Shown piece by piece: positions 41,834 to 41,859 of a stretch of 41,859 nt of DNA. The DNA lies in assembly GCA_012974445.1 (NCBI GenBank), contig JAAXQG010000056.1, positions 1 to 41,859 of the forward strand. Reading direction: 5' to 3'. Source of the DNA: Desulfuromonadales bacterium. Lineage in GTDB: Bacteria; Desulfobacterota; Desulfuromonadia; Desulfuromonadales; JAAXQG01. The notes below the pieces were generated by a model. The model did no database searches, was not told the origin of the DNA, and was given only the letters and a program-made list of their open reading frames with translations. Made by a program: the position numbers and the translations under genes. How positions within the stretch are numbered: the stretch's first letter is position 1; each line of letters opens with the position of its first letter.

Positions 41834-41859
41834 ATGGCGGATAACAATAAAAACAGGGC
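41834..41859 (+). CDS. recA: probable recA, first 8 codons (cut by window end)
   Basis: Only MADNNKNR is available, preceded by AGGGAG about 9 nt upstream of the ATG. The identification rests on gene order: cinA-thpR-recA is conserved in this group of bacteria, and a short hydrophilic N-terminus is usual for RecA. The sequence itself does not prove it. No LexA-type box was recognised in the 54-bp gap. Confidence 0.55.

Overview
The window reads as one end of an assembled draft or metagenomic contig from a Gram-negative anaerobe, most likely of the Desulfuromonadales/Geobacterales type. This is inferred from protein flavour and gene order, not from a marker gene. Pointers are a c-type haem chemoreceptor, a small periplasmic c-cytochrome, an FprA-type flavodiiron protein, a stand-alone siroheme protein, NiFe-hydrogenase genes, Hox/Nuo-type diaphorase genes, and the order larB-larC-pgpA-cinA-(kinase)-thpR-recA. 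Bases 1-19 are not genomic: they match the Nextera Tn5 mosaic end, so the real sequence starts at base 20, inside a hoxF/nuoF gene.

Layout. 20-3226 (minus): a HoxF/NuoF-like diaphorase fragment, HoxE/NuoE, an alpha/beta hydrolase and a nitronate-monooxygenase-like flavoprotein. 3362-5007 (plus): a two-component kinase/regulator pair, then 528 bp of repeat-rich intergenic DNA. 5536-7398 (minus): a small siroheme/[4Fe-4S] protein, a single-domain response regulator and a rubredoxin-DUF2231 membrane protein. 7564-9082 (plus): a quinone-oxidoreductase-like enzyme and a shikimate-kinase-like protein. 9458-15105 (minus): an aminotransferase, DAHP synthase, flavodiiron protein and PriA. 15344-18299 (plus): a monohaem cytochrome, TrmB, an IclR regulator and a hydrolase whose 3' end overlaps the convergent coaE. 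18942-24390: an acyl-CoA synthetase and a three-gene HEAT / HD-GYP / HEAT cluster. 24499-30734: ssb, then plsC-rnj-uppP-ftsK. 30973-35209 (minus): hydrogenase large subunit, hydrogenase small subunit and a haem-c chemoreceptor. 35705-41859 (plus): larB-larC-pgpA-cinA-histidine kinase-thpR and the first codons of what is probably recA.

The strongest candidate for an undescribed system is 30973-35209. A Tat-exported, apparently soluble periplasmic NiFe hydrogenase, encoded large subunit first, is followed by a methyl-accepting chemotaxis protein. The receptor's start codon overlaps the small-subunit stop (ATGA), and its periplasmic domain carries a CxxCH haem-c site. The large subunit ends exactly at the final His of the DPCxxCxxH motif, so it lacks the usual cleaved C-terminal peptide, a feature known from H2-sensing regulatory hydrogenases. 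No membrane cytochrome b, electron-transfer subunit or maturation protease gene accompanies it. I infer a possible periplasmic H2/redox sensor that passes electrons or a redox signal to the chemoreceptor haem. Nickel-pincer cofactor genes larB-larC lie divergently next to it.

A second candidate is the cluster at 20878-24390. A HEAT-repeat protein and an HD-GYP protein overlap by 20 bp and appear to share an N-terminal domain, and a small HEAT-repeat protein faces them. Most of the rest is ordinary core metabolism, DNA maintenance and envelope biogenesis. No tRNA, rRNA, CRISPR array, IS transposase or prophage was recognised.
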